Assembly: GCA_007134485.1 (NCBI GenBank)
Contig: SLKT01000113.1
Coordinates: forward strand, 1 to 43,970
Reading direction: 5' to 3'
Length of the DNA stretch: 43,970 nucleotides
DNA from: Wenzhouxiangella sp.
GTDB taxonomy: Bacteria; Pseudomonadota; Gammaproteobacteria; Xanthomonadales; Wenzhouxiangellaceae
The first letter of the stretch is position 1. Every line of letters starts with the position of its first letter. The notes under the pieces are model-generated. The model was not told where the DNA came from, did not search any database, and was given only the letters and a program-made list of their open reading frames with translations. Shown one piece after another: positions 6,152-15,165 of the stretch. Made by a program: the position numbers and the translations under genes.

Positions 6152-9100
6152 CTATTCCTTGCTGGGTTCGAGTTCATCTGAAGTTTCCTGCTCGTTCGAG
6201 CGCGGCAATTCGCGCCGGTGCCATAGGTAGTACAGCGCTGGCATGACCAGCAGCGCGACGATCCAAACCGTGAACACCCCACCGACCATGGGTGCGGCGA
6301 TGCGCTGCATGACCTCGGCGCCGGTGCCGGTGGAAAACATGACCGGCAGCAGGCCGAGAAAGACCGTGGTTTCGGTCATGGTGATGGGGCGCACGCGTTG
6401 GCAGGCACCCTCGACGACGGCATCGCGCAGGTCGGCGCGGGTAAATGCACGCTCGCCGATTTCTTGGCGGAATCGTTGATAGGCATTGTTGAGATACACC
6501 AGCATGATCACGCCGGTTTCCGCGGCAAGTCCACCCAGTGCAATGAAGCCTACCGCCACGCCCACCGACATCTGGAAATCCAGCAGCCACATCAGCCAGA
6601 AGCCACCGGCCAGAGACAGCGGAATGGTGATCAGCACCATCGTGACTTCGAACAGTGACCGGAAAACCATCAGCAGCAAAACCACGATGATGGCCAGCAC
6701 CAGCGGAATCAGGACCGTCAGGCGTTCTCTGGCACGCTCCAGGTATTCATACTGTCCGGCAAAGCCGATCGAGTAACCACCGGGTAATTCAACCTGCTCG
6801 TCAATGACTGCGCGTGCTTCGCGCACCCAGCCGGCCAGGTCGCGGCCTTCGATATCGACGAACACGAAGCCGGCCGGTCGGGTGTTCTCGGTACGGATCA
6901 TGGCCGGACCGTCGGCGACTTCCACGCCGGCAATCTCGCCCAGGGCGATGTGTGTGCCGGCCGGGGTGACGATGGGCAGCTGACGCAGCTTTTCCGGCGA
7001 ATCGCGCCAGTCGGCCGGAAAGCGCAGATTGATGGGGAAGCGCTCCAGGCCCTCGACCGTTTCGGTCACGTCCATGCCGCCAATGCCGAATCGCACCACG
7101 TCCTGGACGTCGGCGATGTTCATGCCATGACGGGCCGCGGCGACACGATCGGGACGGATCTCGATGTATCGTCCGCCGGCCGGTCGGTCGGCAAAGGCAT
7201 TGGTCGCACCCGGCAGCTCGGTCACCACGGCTTCGATCTGCTCGGCCAGCGACTGGATCTCGGTCAGGTCCGGTCCGGTGATCTCGATACCGACGTCAGT
7301 GCGAATGCCGGTCTGGAGCATGTCGATACGGGTCTGGATGGGAAAGACCCAGGCATTGGTCAATCCGGGAAATTGCACCAGTTCATCGAGTTCACGCATG
7401 ATGTCGGCGGTGGTGATGCCCGGTCGCCATTCGCTTCGCGGTTTCAGGGTGATGAAGGTCTCGATCATGGTCAGCGGCGCAAAATCGGTCGCCGTCTCGG
7501 CCCGCCCGGCCTTGCCCATCACCCGCTTGACCTCGGGTTGCGACAGGATCAGCCGGTCGGTCTGCTGCAACAGTTCGCGCGCCTTGTCCGGCGAAAGGCC
7601 GGGCAGGGTGGTGGGCATATACATCAGATCCCCTTCATCCAGCTCCGGCATGAATTCCGTCCCCAGCCGCGATATCGGAAACAGCATCGACACCACCAAC
7701 ACCCCGGCCAGCATCGACACGATCCACGGATGATTCCCCGAAAACCGCGCCAACGGCCGATAAGCCCACTCCAGCCACCGAGCCACCGGCGACCCTCTCG
7801 TCTCCCGTCTCCCGTCTCCCGTCTTCCCCGGGCGTACGAAGTAGCCCATAAGCACAGGCACCAACGTCACCGCCAGTCCCGCTGCGGCCGCCATCGCATA
7901 GGTCTTGGTAAACGCCAGCGGTGAAAACAGTCGCCCTTCCTGGGCCTGCAGTGCAAATACCGGAAGAAAGGACAGGGCCACGATCAGCAGCGAGAAAAAT
8001 ATCGGACGGCCGACTTCCAGGGTCGCTTCGGTGATGGCCTCCCAGCGCTGCTCGGCATCCTCGGGCGGGTCGCGCTCGAAGCGTTTGTGCACGTTTTCGA
8101 TCAGTACGATGGCGGCATCGACCATCACACCGATGGAAATGATGATCCCGCCCAACGACATGATGTTGGCGTTGATGCCCTGGAAGTACATGACCAGGTA
8201 AGCCACCAATACGCCCATGGGCAGGCTGATCAGCAATACCAGAGACGATCTCAGGTGCCAGAGAAACAGGCCGATGACCAGCACCACGATGAAGAACTCC
8301 AGGGCAAGTTTTTCCCACAGGGTGCGAATGGAGCGGTCGATCAATGCCGAGCGATCATAGGTCTCGATGATCTCGACGCCTTCGGGCAGGCCGGGACGGA
8401 GTTCATCCAGTCGCTCCTTGACGGCATCGATGACCTGGCGTGCATTTTCACCCGAGCGCATGACCACGATGCCCGAGACCACTTCGCCTTCGCCATCGAG
8501 TTCGACGATGCCGCGGCGCTGGGCCGGACCTCGTCGGATTTCGGCGACCTGGTCGAGCAACACCGGTGTGCCGTTGTCGGTCACACCCACCGGGATGCGC
8601 TTGAGATCATCCAGCGACTGGACATAACCGGTGGCCCGCACCATGTACTCCGCCTCGGCCATTTCGATCAGCGAACCGCCGGCCTCGGAACTGCCCCGGC
8701 GAATGGCTGATTCAAGCTGACTCAGTGTCAATCCATGGGCGCGCAGCGCATTGGGATCAGCCACCACCTGGTATTGGCGGACCATGCCGCCGGCCGTGGC
8801 CACCTCCGAGACGCCGGGCACGGCCTGCAGCTCGAATTTCAGGAACCAGTCCTGCAGGGTCCTGAGCTCGGACAGATCGTGGTTGCCGGTTCTATCAACG
8901 AGTGCATATTTGTAAACCCAGCCCACGCCTGAGGCATCCGGGCCCAGCTCGGCGGTGACCCCGTCGGGCAGGCGGCCCTCGACCTGGGACAGATATTCCT
9001 GCACCCGTGAGCGTGCCCAGTACAGATCGGTACCGTCCTCGAACAGCACGTAGACAAAGGAATCACCGAACATGGAAAAACCACGCACGGTATGTGCGCC

Positions 9101-9331
9101 CGGTACCGACATCAGCGCCGTGGTCAATGGATAGGTGACCTGATCCTCGACCACTTGCGGGGCCTGCCCCGGAAACATGGCCCGGACAATCACCTGCTTG
9201 TCAGTCAGGTCGGGAATGGCGTCAACCGGGGTATTGCGGACTGCATACAGACCGGCAACCCCGGTGACGATGGCCAGGATGATGATCAGCAGCCGGTTGG
9301 CCATGGACCAGCGAATGAGGGCGTCAATCAT
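6152..9331 (-). CDS. cusA: CusA-type heavy-metal RND efflux pump, 1059 aa
   Basis: This is the proton-driven inner-membrane component of a Cu+/Ag+ tripartite pump. It starts MIDALIRWSMANRLLI as CusA/CzcA proteins do, has RND signatures such as DAIPDLTDKQVIV, the TM4 acidic motif VMVDAAIVLIEN, the Met-rich strand GDLMYMPTTLPG, and a C-terminal TM block ending near ALYYLWHRRELPR. Length matches the family (about 1045). A linker after GYFVRPG reads GKTGDGRRETRGSP and is encoded by a heptad DNA repeat (7796-7828) that also occurs between genes. The reading frame is open upstream to a TTG at 9430 that overlaps the cusB stop; I prefer the ATG at 9331 because it fits the family. It is followed at 4 bases by the cytochrome gene. 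Confidence 0.95.
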   Translation of the reverse strand: MIDALIRWSMANRLLIIILAIVTGVAGLYAVRNTPVDAIPDLTDKQVIVRAMFPGQAPQVVEDQVTYPLTTALMSVPGAHTVRGFSMFGDSFVYVLFEDGTDLYWARSRVQEYLSQVEGRLPDGVTAELGPDASGVGWVYKYALVDRTGNHDLSELRTLQDWFLKFELQAVPGVSEVATAGGMVRQYQVVADPNALRAHGLTLSQLESAIRRGSSEAGGSLIEMAEAEYMVRATGYVQSLDDLKRIPVGVTDNGTPVLLDQVAEIRRGPAQRRGIVELDGEGEVVSGIVVMRSGENARQVIDAVKERLDELRPGLPEGVEIIETYDRSALIDRSIRTLWEKLALEFFIVVLVIGLFLWHLRSSLVLLISLPMGVLVAYLVMYFQGINANIMSLGGIIISIGVMVDAAIVLIENVHKRFERDPPEDAEQRWEAITEATLEVGRPIFFSLLIVALSFLPVFALQAQEGRLFSPLAFTKTYAMAAAAGLAVTLVPVLMGYFVRPGKTGDGRRETRGSPVARWLEWAYRPLARFSGNHPWIVSMLAGVLVVSMLFPISRLGTEFMPELDEGDLMYMPTTLPGLSPDKARELLQQTDRLILSQPEVKRVMGKAGRAETATDFAPLTMIETFITLKPRSEWRPGITTADIMRELDELVQFPGLTNAWVFPIQTRIDMLQTGIRTDVGIEITGPDLTEIQSLAEQIEAVVTELPGATNAFADRPAGGRYIEIRPDRVAAARHGMNIADVQDVVRFGIGGMDVTETVEGLERFPINLRFPADWRDSPEKLRQLPIVTPAGTHIALGEIAGVEVADGPAMIRTENTRPAGFVFVDIEGRDLAGWVREARAVIDEQVELPGGYSIGFAGQYEYLERARERLTVLIPLVLAIIVVLLLMVFRSLFEVTMVLITIPLSLAGGFWLMWLLDFQMSVGVAVGFIALGGLAAETGVIMLVYLNNAYQRFRQEIGERAFTRADLRDAVVEGACQRVRPITMTETTVFLGLLPVMFSTGTGAEVMQRIAAPMVGGVFTVWIVALLVMPALYYLWHRRELPRSNEQETSDELEPSKE
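7796..7828. repeat. TCTCCCG heptad repeat inside cusA
   Basis: Three perfect TCTCCCG units occupy 7801-7821, flanked by degenerate units. On the cusA coding strand this is a GGGAGAC repeat, the same heptad that forms part of the repeats at 9355 and 36224. It stays in frame and encodes a charged linker, GDGRRETRG, after a transmembrane helix. Confidence 0.8.
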
Positions 9332-9354
9332 GATGTGCTCGCTGCGCTGCGCGC

Positions 9355-9422
9355 GGGGAGACGGGAGACGGGAGACGGAAGACGGGGTTTTCCTTGTTCC
9401 TTGTTCCTTGGGCCTTGAGCCT
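9355..9422. repeat. Composite heptad repeat between cusB and cusA
   Basis: A run of GGGAGAC/GGAAGAC heptads (about 9355-9386) is followed at once by a second heptad family, CCTTGTT, CCTTGTT, CCTTGGG, CCTTGAG (about 9392-9419). It fills most of the 95-base cusB-cusA gap and enlarges what would otherwise be a tightly packed operon junction. The same two heptad families in the same order recur at 36224-36308. Confidence 0.8.
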
Positions 9423-9426
9423 GTCT

Positions 9427-10737
9427 TCAATGATCATGCTGCCCTCCCATGCGGTCGTGGCCGGCGCGGATGTTGGCTTCGGAGTCGATCAGGAACTGGC
9501 CGGAGGTGACGACTACTTCGCCTTCTTCCAGGCCGTGGATGATTTCGGTGTAGGGGCCGGATTCCAGGCCGGCGTGGATTTCGCGGATGCTGAAGCGTCC
9601 TTCTGCTTCGCGGATGACCACGCGTTCCTCAGTGCCGGTGCGGATGATGGCTTCGGTGGGTATGATCAGCAGGTTTTCCTTGGGCCCGCCAAAGATCGTC
9701 ACGCCGGCCCAGTCGCCGGGGCGCAAGGTGCCGTTGGGGTTGTCCAGCACCACGCGCACTCGGGCAGTGCGGGTTGTTGGTGAGAGTTCGGGATAGATGT
9801 AGTCGACCTGGCCGCGCAAGCGTTCCTCGGGATGGCTGGTGCGCTGGATTTGCACCATTTGTTCGTCGGCCAGCCAGTCGATCTGGCCGCCGAATACATC
9901 GGCGTTCAGCCAGACCGTGCCGGGGTCGGCAATCTGCAGAATCTCGGTACCGGGCGAGACGAACATGCCCCGTCGTACATCCATGTCGGAGACATAACCA
10001 TCGCGTTCGGCATACCAGGGCACCCAGGTCATGACCTGGCGATCGCGTTCGAGCCGATCGATCACCCGGTCCTGCATGTCAAGGACTTCCAGGCGCTGGC
10101 GCGTCGCTTGTATCTGTGAATCTCGTCCTGAGCGGAGCGCCTGCAGATACTCCTCCTGCATGTTGACCAGTTCACGCGAGTAGAGGGTGAACAGTCGCTG
10201 GCCCCGGTCGATGGTCTCCCCAATGGCGTTGACATCGAGTTCACCGATCCAGCCTTCCACTCTGGGGTGGATATGACTGAGTCCGGATGGATCAATCTCG
10301 ATGCGTCCAATGGTGTCGATGCGCCGAAACAGGCGACTGCGCCTGACTTCCGCAGTTCTGATATTCATGGTCTGCAACACGCCAGGTGACAGATCGACCG
10401 AGATCTCGCCATCGTCGGCGCGCTGGCGCTCGACGAGGTTCATACCGCAGATCGGGCAGCGACCGGGCTCGTCACGCACGATCTGCGGATGCATGGGGCA
10501 GGTGTAATAGCTGCTTTCTCCAAGCGCGCGGTCTGCCAAAGTCTCGCCGTTGTCGCCGTTGTGCTCATGATCATGATCGTGGTCATGATCGTGGTCATGA
10601 TCGTGTTCTTGATCATGGTCATGGGCCTGGTGCTCGTCATAGTCGTGATGAGCATGTTCATCGTGGTCGTTGCCGCAACCGACCAGCATCAAGATTGCGA
10701 TCGTCGCGATAGTCAGAAAGATTCGGGTCGTTTTCAT
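9427..10737 (-). CDS. cusB: CusB-type periplasmic adaptor with His-rich segment and heavy-metal-binding domain, 436 aa
   Basis: This membrane-fusion protein links CusA to CusC. A lipoprotein signal ends at lipobox LVGC (C21). A low-complexity segment follows with 15 His in residues 25-59, mostly HD dipeptides. Next is the short heavy-metal-binding domain with [17 protein letters not shown] (about 78-102; C80, M82, C94, C97, M99). The adaptor body has barrel-sandwich and beta-barrel segments, for example [20 protein letters not shown] and [12 protein letters not shown]. It overlaps cusC by ATGA at 10737-10734, so the two are translationally coupled. The His stretch would hold several metal ions near the pump; E. 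coli CusB has no such segment. Confidence 0.93.
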   Translation of the reverse strand: MKTTRIFLTIATIAILMLVGCGNDHDEHAHHDYDEHQAHDHDQEHDHDHDHDHDHDHEHNGDNGETLADRALGESSYYTCPMHPQIVRDEPGRCPICGMNLVERQRADDGEISVDLSPGVLQTMNIRTAEVRRSRLFRRIDTIGRIEIDPSGLSHIHPRVEGWIGELDVNAIGETIDRGQRLFTLYSRELVNMQEEYLQALRSGRDSQIQATRQRLEVLDMQDRVIDRLERDRQVMTWVPWYAERDGYVSDMDVRRGMFVSPGTEILQIADPGTVWLNADVFGGQIDWLADEQMVQIQRTSHPEERLRGQVDYIYPELSPTTRTARVRVVLDNPNGTLRPGDWAGVTIFGGPKENLLIIPTEAIIRTGTEERVVIREAEGRFSIREIHAGLESGPYTEIIHGLEEGEVVVTSGQFLIDSEANIRAGHDRMGGQHDH

Positions 10738-11993
10738 GGTGAGTCCTCTGCGGCAAGCCAGGCCAGTTCGACGCGAGCGCGCAGCACGGCCAGCCGGGTT
10801 TCGATCAGTTCAATGCGTTGTTCCAGTTCGGCCAGTCGTGTTCGCACCAGCTCGTCGAAGGTGGCCCGATCACTGCGATAGGCTTGCAGTGTGGATTCAA
10901 GGGTCAGTTCGGCTTCAGGAAGAATGATGTCCTCGAGCAGTTCCATCTGCCGCTGGTAGTTGTCGGCAGCGGCGCGCTGGTTGAGAAAACGGCCTTGCCA
11001 TTCCTGAAGTCGCAAACGGTGGTCATGTGTGCTGGCATCAGCCCGTGCCTTGGCGGCAGCCACGCGGCGATCCTGGCGGTTGCCGGTAAACAGTGGCAGG
11101 CTCAATGACACCATGCCGAACAGCTTGTCTGACATGCGCCCGCCCATGGGATCCGAGCCGCGCTGGTGTCCGTAGCCGGCCTCGATCATCCACATGGGTC
11201 GATAGGACTGGCGAGCCAGTTCGACCTCGATGCGGCCGGTTTCAGCGCGCAGGGCCTGGGCTTCGACAACCGGGTGGTCGGCCAGACGCGCATGATCATC
11301 GCGCTCGGGCAGGGCGCGATCCCAGACAGGCAAGTCGGGTGCGTGGTCATTGTTCGGCCACTGACCGGTCCAGCGCGCCAGGCGACTGGCTGCATCTTCC
11401 AGTGCCGTCATGCGATCGATTACGCGCCGGGCCTGCACCGAGCGTTCCAGGCGGGCCTGGTCGACATCGCGCTGCCGGGCCGTCCCGGCACGAAAACGTG
11501 ATTCGGCCAGGTCGAGCATCTCGTCGAGTGCTTCCAGGCCGTCTTCATCGACTGACTTGAAGTGAAAAGCGGCCGCCCAGTCCAGCCAGGCCAGGCGCAC
11601 CTCGCGTTCGATCTCGAGTCGACCGGCGTGCCATTCGGCCTCCAGCACCCGGCTTTCGGACAGGCTGCGCTCCCCGGACAGCTGCCGCGTCTGTCCGGCC
11701 GGCCATTCCTGGCGTATCCCGAACATGTACATGGTCATCATGTCGCTGGCCAAGGGATCGTCGACCGGTATGCCTTCGGCGCCCATGAACAGTTGCGGGT
11801 CGGGTAGGGCGGCTTCGGCCGGTGCCTGCTCTTCATAGGCCAGCGCTCGACTTTTCAGTGCCTGAAGGCCGGCATCGCGCTCAATGGCCATGTCGATGGC
11901 CAGCTCCAGCTCCATGGCCGGGGCTTCCATCCAGAAAATCAACAGAATGACGGCCGACAACCATGTTCGGCGCGTACGGGTCGGGTTTTGCAT
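10734..11993 (-). CDS. cusC: CusC-type outer-membrane efflux protein (TolC family), 419 aa
   Basis: This is the outer-membrane channel of the Cus pump. It has an N-terminal signal peptide (about residues 1-26, ending EAPAMELEL), then two repeats of long amphipathic helices: [38 protein letters not shown] and, in the second half, [18 protein letters not shown] with [17 protein letters not shown]. The [16 protein letters not shown] segment is the usual TolC-family coiled coil. Met residues cluster near 86-92 (MMTMYMFG), possibly metal-related. It is the second gene of the operon after copL and overlaps cusB. It is slightly shorter than E. coli CusC (about 457). Confidence 0.92.
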   Translation of the reverse strand: MQNPTRTRRTWLSAVILLIFWMEAPAMELELAIDMAIERDAGLQALKSRALAYEEQAPAEAALPDPQLFMGAEGIPVDDPLASDMMTMYMFGIRQEWPAGQTRQLSGERSLSESRVLEAEWHAGRLEIEREVRLAWLDWAAAFHFKSVDEDGLEALDEMLDLAESRFRAGTARQRDVDQARLERSVQARRVIDRMTALEDAASRLARWTGQWPNNDHAPDLPVWDRALPERDDHARLADHPVVEAQALRAETGRIEVELARQSYRPMWMIEAGYGHQRGSDPMGGRMSDKLFGMVSLSLPLFTGNRQDRRVAAAKARADASTHDHRLRLQEWQGRFLNQRAAADNYQRQMELLEDIILPEAELTLESTLQAYRSDRATFDELVRTRLAELEQRIELIETRLAVLRARVELAWLAAEDSP

Positions 11994-12089
11994 GGCGAAT
12001 CCTCACTACAGATTCCAGATCTACAGGCACACAAGCCGAATCAGCAGGTCGGCTCGCGTGTTGTTCGTGCCCCGTTCAGGGCAAGCTGA

Positions 12090-12497
12090 TCAGGAGATCT
12101 GTGGAGGCCGCAGCAGCGGTGCCGGAGTGAGAGAAGGCAAGTGGTTGATTTCAGCCGGCCGGTTGGTTGCGGGACCCGGTGATTGAAGGGTCGCGAAGCG
12201 CGGGATGGGAATCAGGGTCAGACCGGCGCAGGAACAGCGGCAGTCGGGCCCGCAGCACTCTTCAGCCAGTAAATCGGACTGGAGAGCCTGGTCTTCCACA
12301 ACCGGGGCTGAATCATCGGATGCGTGGTGGGGGCAGCCACCCTTGCCCGAATGGGCAGAATCCGTGTCTTGATCGACTTCGATCTGGGCCTGACGATCAG
12401 GTTCGTCATGTCCCGCCATAGCGTGCACGGGAACACCAGCCATCAGCAGCGATAAGGCCAGCAACAGGTACCCAGTAGTGCACAGGACCGATTTCAT
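12090..12497 (-). CDS. copL: CopL-like secreted metal-binding protein, 135 aa
   Basis: A clear signal peptide (about 1-28, ending VPVHAMA) is followed by a small acidic protein rich in likely copper ligands: GGCPHH near residue 56, and ECCGPDCRCSC near residue 80 with five Cys in eleven residues. It ends in a Pro-rich tail, LLRPPQIS, typical of the CopL family described in Xanthomonas copper loci, where CopL is needed for copper induction. It is the first gene of the copL-cusCBA array, 96 bases before cusC. The family call rests on the Cys cluster, the tail and the context; the sequence is too short for certainty. Confidence 0.75.
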   Translation of the reverse strand: MKSVLCTTGYLLLALSLLMAGVPVHAMAGHDEPDRQAQIEVDQDTDSAHSGKGGCPHHASDDSAPVVEDQALQSDLLAEECCGPDCRCSCAGLTLIPIPRFATLQSPGPATNRPAEINHLPSLTPAPLLRPPQIS

Positions 12498-12505
12498 GAT
12501 TGATC

Positions 12506-12514
12506 ATCGTAGCA
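12506..12514 (-). promoter_or_regulatory. Candidate extended -10 promoter for the copL-cus operon
   Basis: On the minus strand TGCTACGAT (extended -10 TGnTACGAT) lies nine bases before the copL ATG. No good -35 box is seen at the right distance, and the transcript would have almost no leader, so this is only a candidate. The gap to the next upstream gene is 36 bases, so the true promoter could lie inside that gene. Confidence 0.25.
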
Positions 12515-12533
12515 TATTTGCGCACATGGTCCG

Positions 12534-13829
12534 CTATTTCCGGACCCGGATTTCCGTGATCGATTGTATTGAGATGGGGCGCATCAACAGTCCTTGCCGG
12601 GTCTGGATGCTCAGGTAGACTGCATCGTCCTCGACTTCCAGGATGCGACCACGAAAACGCGTTTCGTCGACAGTCAGGATGGTGGCGCGATAATCGATAT
12701 AGTTGCCAATCTCGGTGATGTCGATCAATTGCCATCGGGGGGAGGGCTCGGCTACGACCACCGGGTCTTCCTCGGGTACGACGACTTCCTCCGGATCTGC
12801 TTCGGTCGCGATGACCGGGGTGATCGCCGGATCGGGTGGACGCTCGATTCGGTCGAACGCCAGGTCCACGGGGGTGCCGTCCTCGACGGCAAATTGGATG
12901 GGGATCTCGCCGACCAGGCGAGTGAAACCGGCCTTGTCGAACGCTTCCAGTGTCGGGGCGGGATCGGGTTCAGTGGTCAAGGTCACGGTGCCGGGCTGGA
13001 GCAGGAAGTGTCGGTATGCGACCAGCGGGATACGTCCGGGCTCCAGGCCGCGTTCGGCCCATCGCTGAATCCAGGCGTTGATGTGATGGTTGATGTACTC
13101 GTCCAGGCTCTGATTCGTATGCTCCGCGCACAGGCCCAGTAAGCGGTCGTAAAAGCCCAGGTCGGTGAAGGTCATGCTGGCGTTCAGCAGAGTCGTCCTG
13201 CCCAGGGTGTTCGGAACCTCACGGATACTTCGCGATGGCTCGTTCAGCCCCAGGCGCAAGTGAATGTTGAACTCGGTCAGTTCACTGGCGCTGACGATCA
13301 GACGCAGATCGAGATCATTGCCCTGGTTGACGATCCGATAGTCAATCAGGGAATCCAGGGTCGTGCCGATCAGGTCGATATCACCGAGATGGTAGAAGAC
13401 AAAGGGATCGAAATCACCGCAGCCGGCTGACGCGAACGGCAATCCGGGGTTGAACGGGCCGATCCACTCGCTGAGTTGCCGATTGACCGGCACATCAAGC
13501 GAACGTGCACTGATCCGCAGGCCGGACGGCAGCAGCCCATTATTGAGGCGACGGGCCAGATGCACAAGCGCGCCCAAACTACCAGTGTCAATGATCAGTT
13601 CATCCAGCAAGACCCGGTCGCGACTGTCATGCGGTTCGAAGCGCAGGCGTTTCACCCTGAGCTTTCCGCCAGGATTGATGGCGACTCGATCCCAGCTCAG
13701 ACGTCCATGCGGCGCCACCTGGCTGGCGTAGGCGAGTAATTGTTGCTCGAACTGTCGATTCAGCCAGAAATAGCCGCTGAACACGACCAGAGCAAGGACG
13801 ATCACGACCCCCAGAACGATGCGTTTCAT
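12534..13829 (-). CDS. Unknown membrane-anchored periplasmic protein, 431 aa
   Basis: I do not recognise a named family. One N-terminal helix (about 5-22) is followed by a long soluble part with short repeating beta-strand segments (LRVKRLRFEPHD, LLDELIIDTGSLGAL, GLRISARSLDVPV), loosely like AsmA/DUF748 envelope proteins. Residues around 340-370 are an acidic Pro/Glu/Val linker (EADPEEVVVPEEDPVV). The last ~65 residues, starting WQLIDITEIGNYI, look like a small beta-barrel, ending SIQSITEIRVRK. Its start is 4 bases after the MFS gene, so the two are probably co-transcribed. A role in envelope organisation is inferred only from topology. Confidence 0.75.
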   Translation of the reverse strand: MKRIVLGVVIVLALVVFSGYFWLNRQFEQQLLAYASQVAPHGRLSWDRVAINPGGKLRVKRLRFEPHDSRDRVLLDELIIDTGSLGALVHLARRLNNGLLPSGLRISARSLDVPVNRQLSEWIGPFNPGLPFASAGCGDFDPFVFYHLGDIDLIGTTLDSLIDYRIVNQGNDLDLRLIVSASELTEFNIHLRLGLNEPSRSIREVPNTLGRTTLLNASMTFTDLGFYDRLLGLCAEHTNQSLDEYINHHINAWIQRWAERGLEPGRIPLVAYRHFLLQPGTVTLTTEPDPAPTLEAFDKAGFTRLVGEIPIQFAVEDGTPVDLAFDRIERPPDPAITPVIATEADPEEVVVPEEDPVVVAEPSPRWQLIDITEIGNYIDYRATILTVDETRFRGRILEVEDDAVYLSIQTRQGLLMRPISIQSITEIRVRK

Positions 13830-13833
13830 GGTT

Positions 13834-15162
13834 TCAGGTCACCTCCGGCAGTCTGGCGCTTAGTATCGCACCGGTTACCCCCATGATGGCAAGAATGATG
13901 ATGACCACCGAAACCGGGACGAACGCGGTCAAAGCCCCGATTCCTCCAGCCAGTAACAGCACGACTCCGATGACCGTGTTGCTGACCGAAACGTAGTCGG
14001 TGCGCTTGTTGCCGCCGGCCAGATCCACGATGTAGGTCTTGCGGCCCAGGCGCACACCGGCATGGGCGATGGCCAGCAGGAAGAAAAACAGCGGATACAG
14101 CCATTGACTATCCGCCAGATCCGGCAAGCCATTGACGATGGCGACCAGCGCAATTCCCACGCCTCCGGCGCCGCCGCCGGCCACGATCATCACCCGGCGG
14201 CTTGAGGTGTCCGCGAAACGCCCCCAGAAGGGTGCCGAGACCAGGCTCGCCAGGCCGTCGGCGATCACGAACAACCCCAGCACCAGCAAGGCGCCATCGG
14301 TTTGTTCATGGGCAAGCATGATAAAAAACGGTGCGCTCAACGCCGAGCATAGCAACAGGGAACGAGCGATCACGAACTGGCGAAAGGGCGGGTCGGTGCT
14401 GAGCAATCTGAGGCGTTTGAGCGCTTCGGTAATCGCATTGCCCCCACCTTCGGTGGCCCCGGGAAACTCGCGGATCAAGGCATAACTTCCGGCTGCCAGC
14501 AACCATAGTCCGGCAGCGATGGCCAGCAGAATCAGGTAGGTGGCCATGTCATCGGGCTCGCGCAGTTCAAGCAGCAGCAGGACACCCACCCCGATGGTCA
14601 CCAGTCCGGCCAGAAACTCCGACCAGCCACTGACCCGGCCACGCCGGGTCTTGGGTACGGTCTTGCCGAGCACATCCTTGGAGGCCACCGAGCACAACCC
14701 CCTGGAAAGGCTGAAGATGATCAGCGCGCCGAGCAGGCCGAATCCAGCCGCTGTGCCGGTCAGCGTGACTGCAACCAACGCCATGAACAGGACGGCAACC
14801 GCCTGCAGCACACAGCCGATGACGAATGTCCACTTGCGCACCGCCTGCAGGCGCACGACGCTGGCAATGAAAAGTTGCGGGATCAGTGAACCGGATTCGC
14901 GAATCGGCACCAGGAATGCGGTGAAGACGCCCGGGGCGCCCAGCGCGCTGAGCATCCAGGCCAGCACCGTCTTGGGATTGGCGATGGCATCACCGAGCTT
15001 GGTGAAGAACTGGGTGATGACCTGGAGAAGGAAATTGCCGGGAACGACCCTGCAGGCGCGCTCGTCGATATCCTTGCAGACGCGTGCATCTTCCTCGTTG
15101 ACCAGCAACTGGTAGGCGCGCTCAAGGCGGTCGCTGGCCAGTACCTTCTCGCGGGTATCCAC
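13834..15162 (-). CDS. MFS-type transporter, 442 aa
   Basis: About a dozen hydrophobic helices span residues 60-435. The loop after the fifth or sixth helix, SKDVLGKTVPKTRRGRVSGW, is basic, and FWGRFADTSSRRVM near residue 310 matches the MFS loop 8-9 version of the GRxxDRxxRR motif. An unusual soluble N-terminus of about 40 residues precedes the first helix (EKVLASDRLERAYQLLVNEE). The substrate is unknown. It lies between csiV (3 bases away) and the unknown anchored protein (4 bases away), so the three probably form one operon. Confidence 0.82.
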   Translation of the reverse strand: MDTREKVLASDRLERAYQLLVNEEDARVCKDIDERACRVVPGNFLLQVITQFFTKLGDAIANPKTVLAWMLSALGAPGVFTAFLVPIRESGSLIPQLFIASVVRLQAVRKWTFVIGCVLQAVAVLFMALVAVTLTGTAAGFGLLGALIIFSLSRGLCSVASKDVLGKTVPKTRRGRVSGWSEFLAGLVTIGVGVLLLLELREPDDMATYLILLAIAAGLWLLAAGSYALIREFPGATEGGGNAITEALKRLRLLSTDPPFRQFVIARSLLLCSALSAPFFIMLAHEQTDGALLVLGLFVIADGLASLVSAPFWGRFADTSSRRVMIVAGGGAGGVGIALVAIVNGLPDLADSQWLYPLFFFLLAIAHAGVRLGRKTYIVDLAGGNKRTDYVSVSNTVIGVVLLLAGGIGALTAFVPVSVVIIILAIMGVTGAILSARLPEVT

Positions 15163-15165
15163 CGC

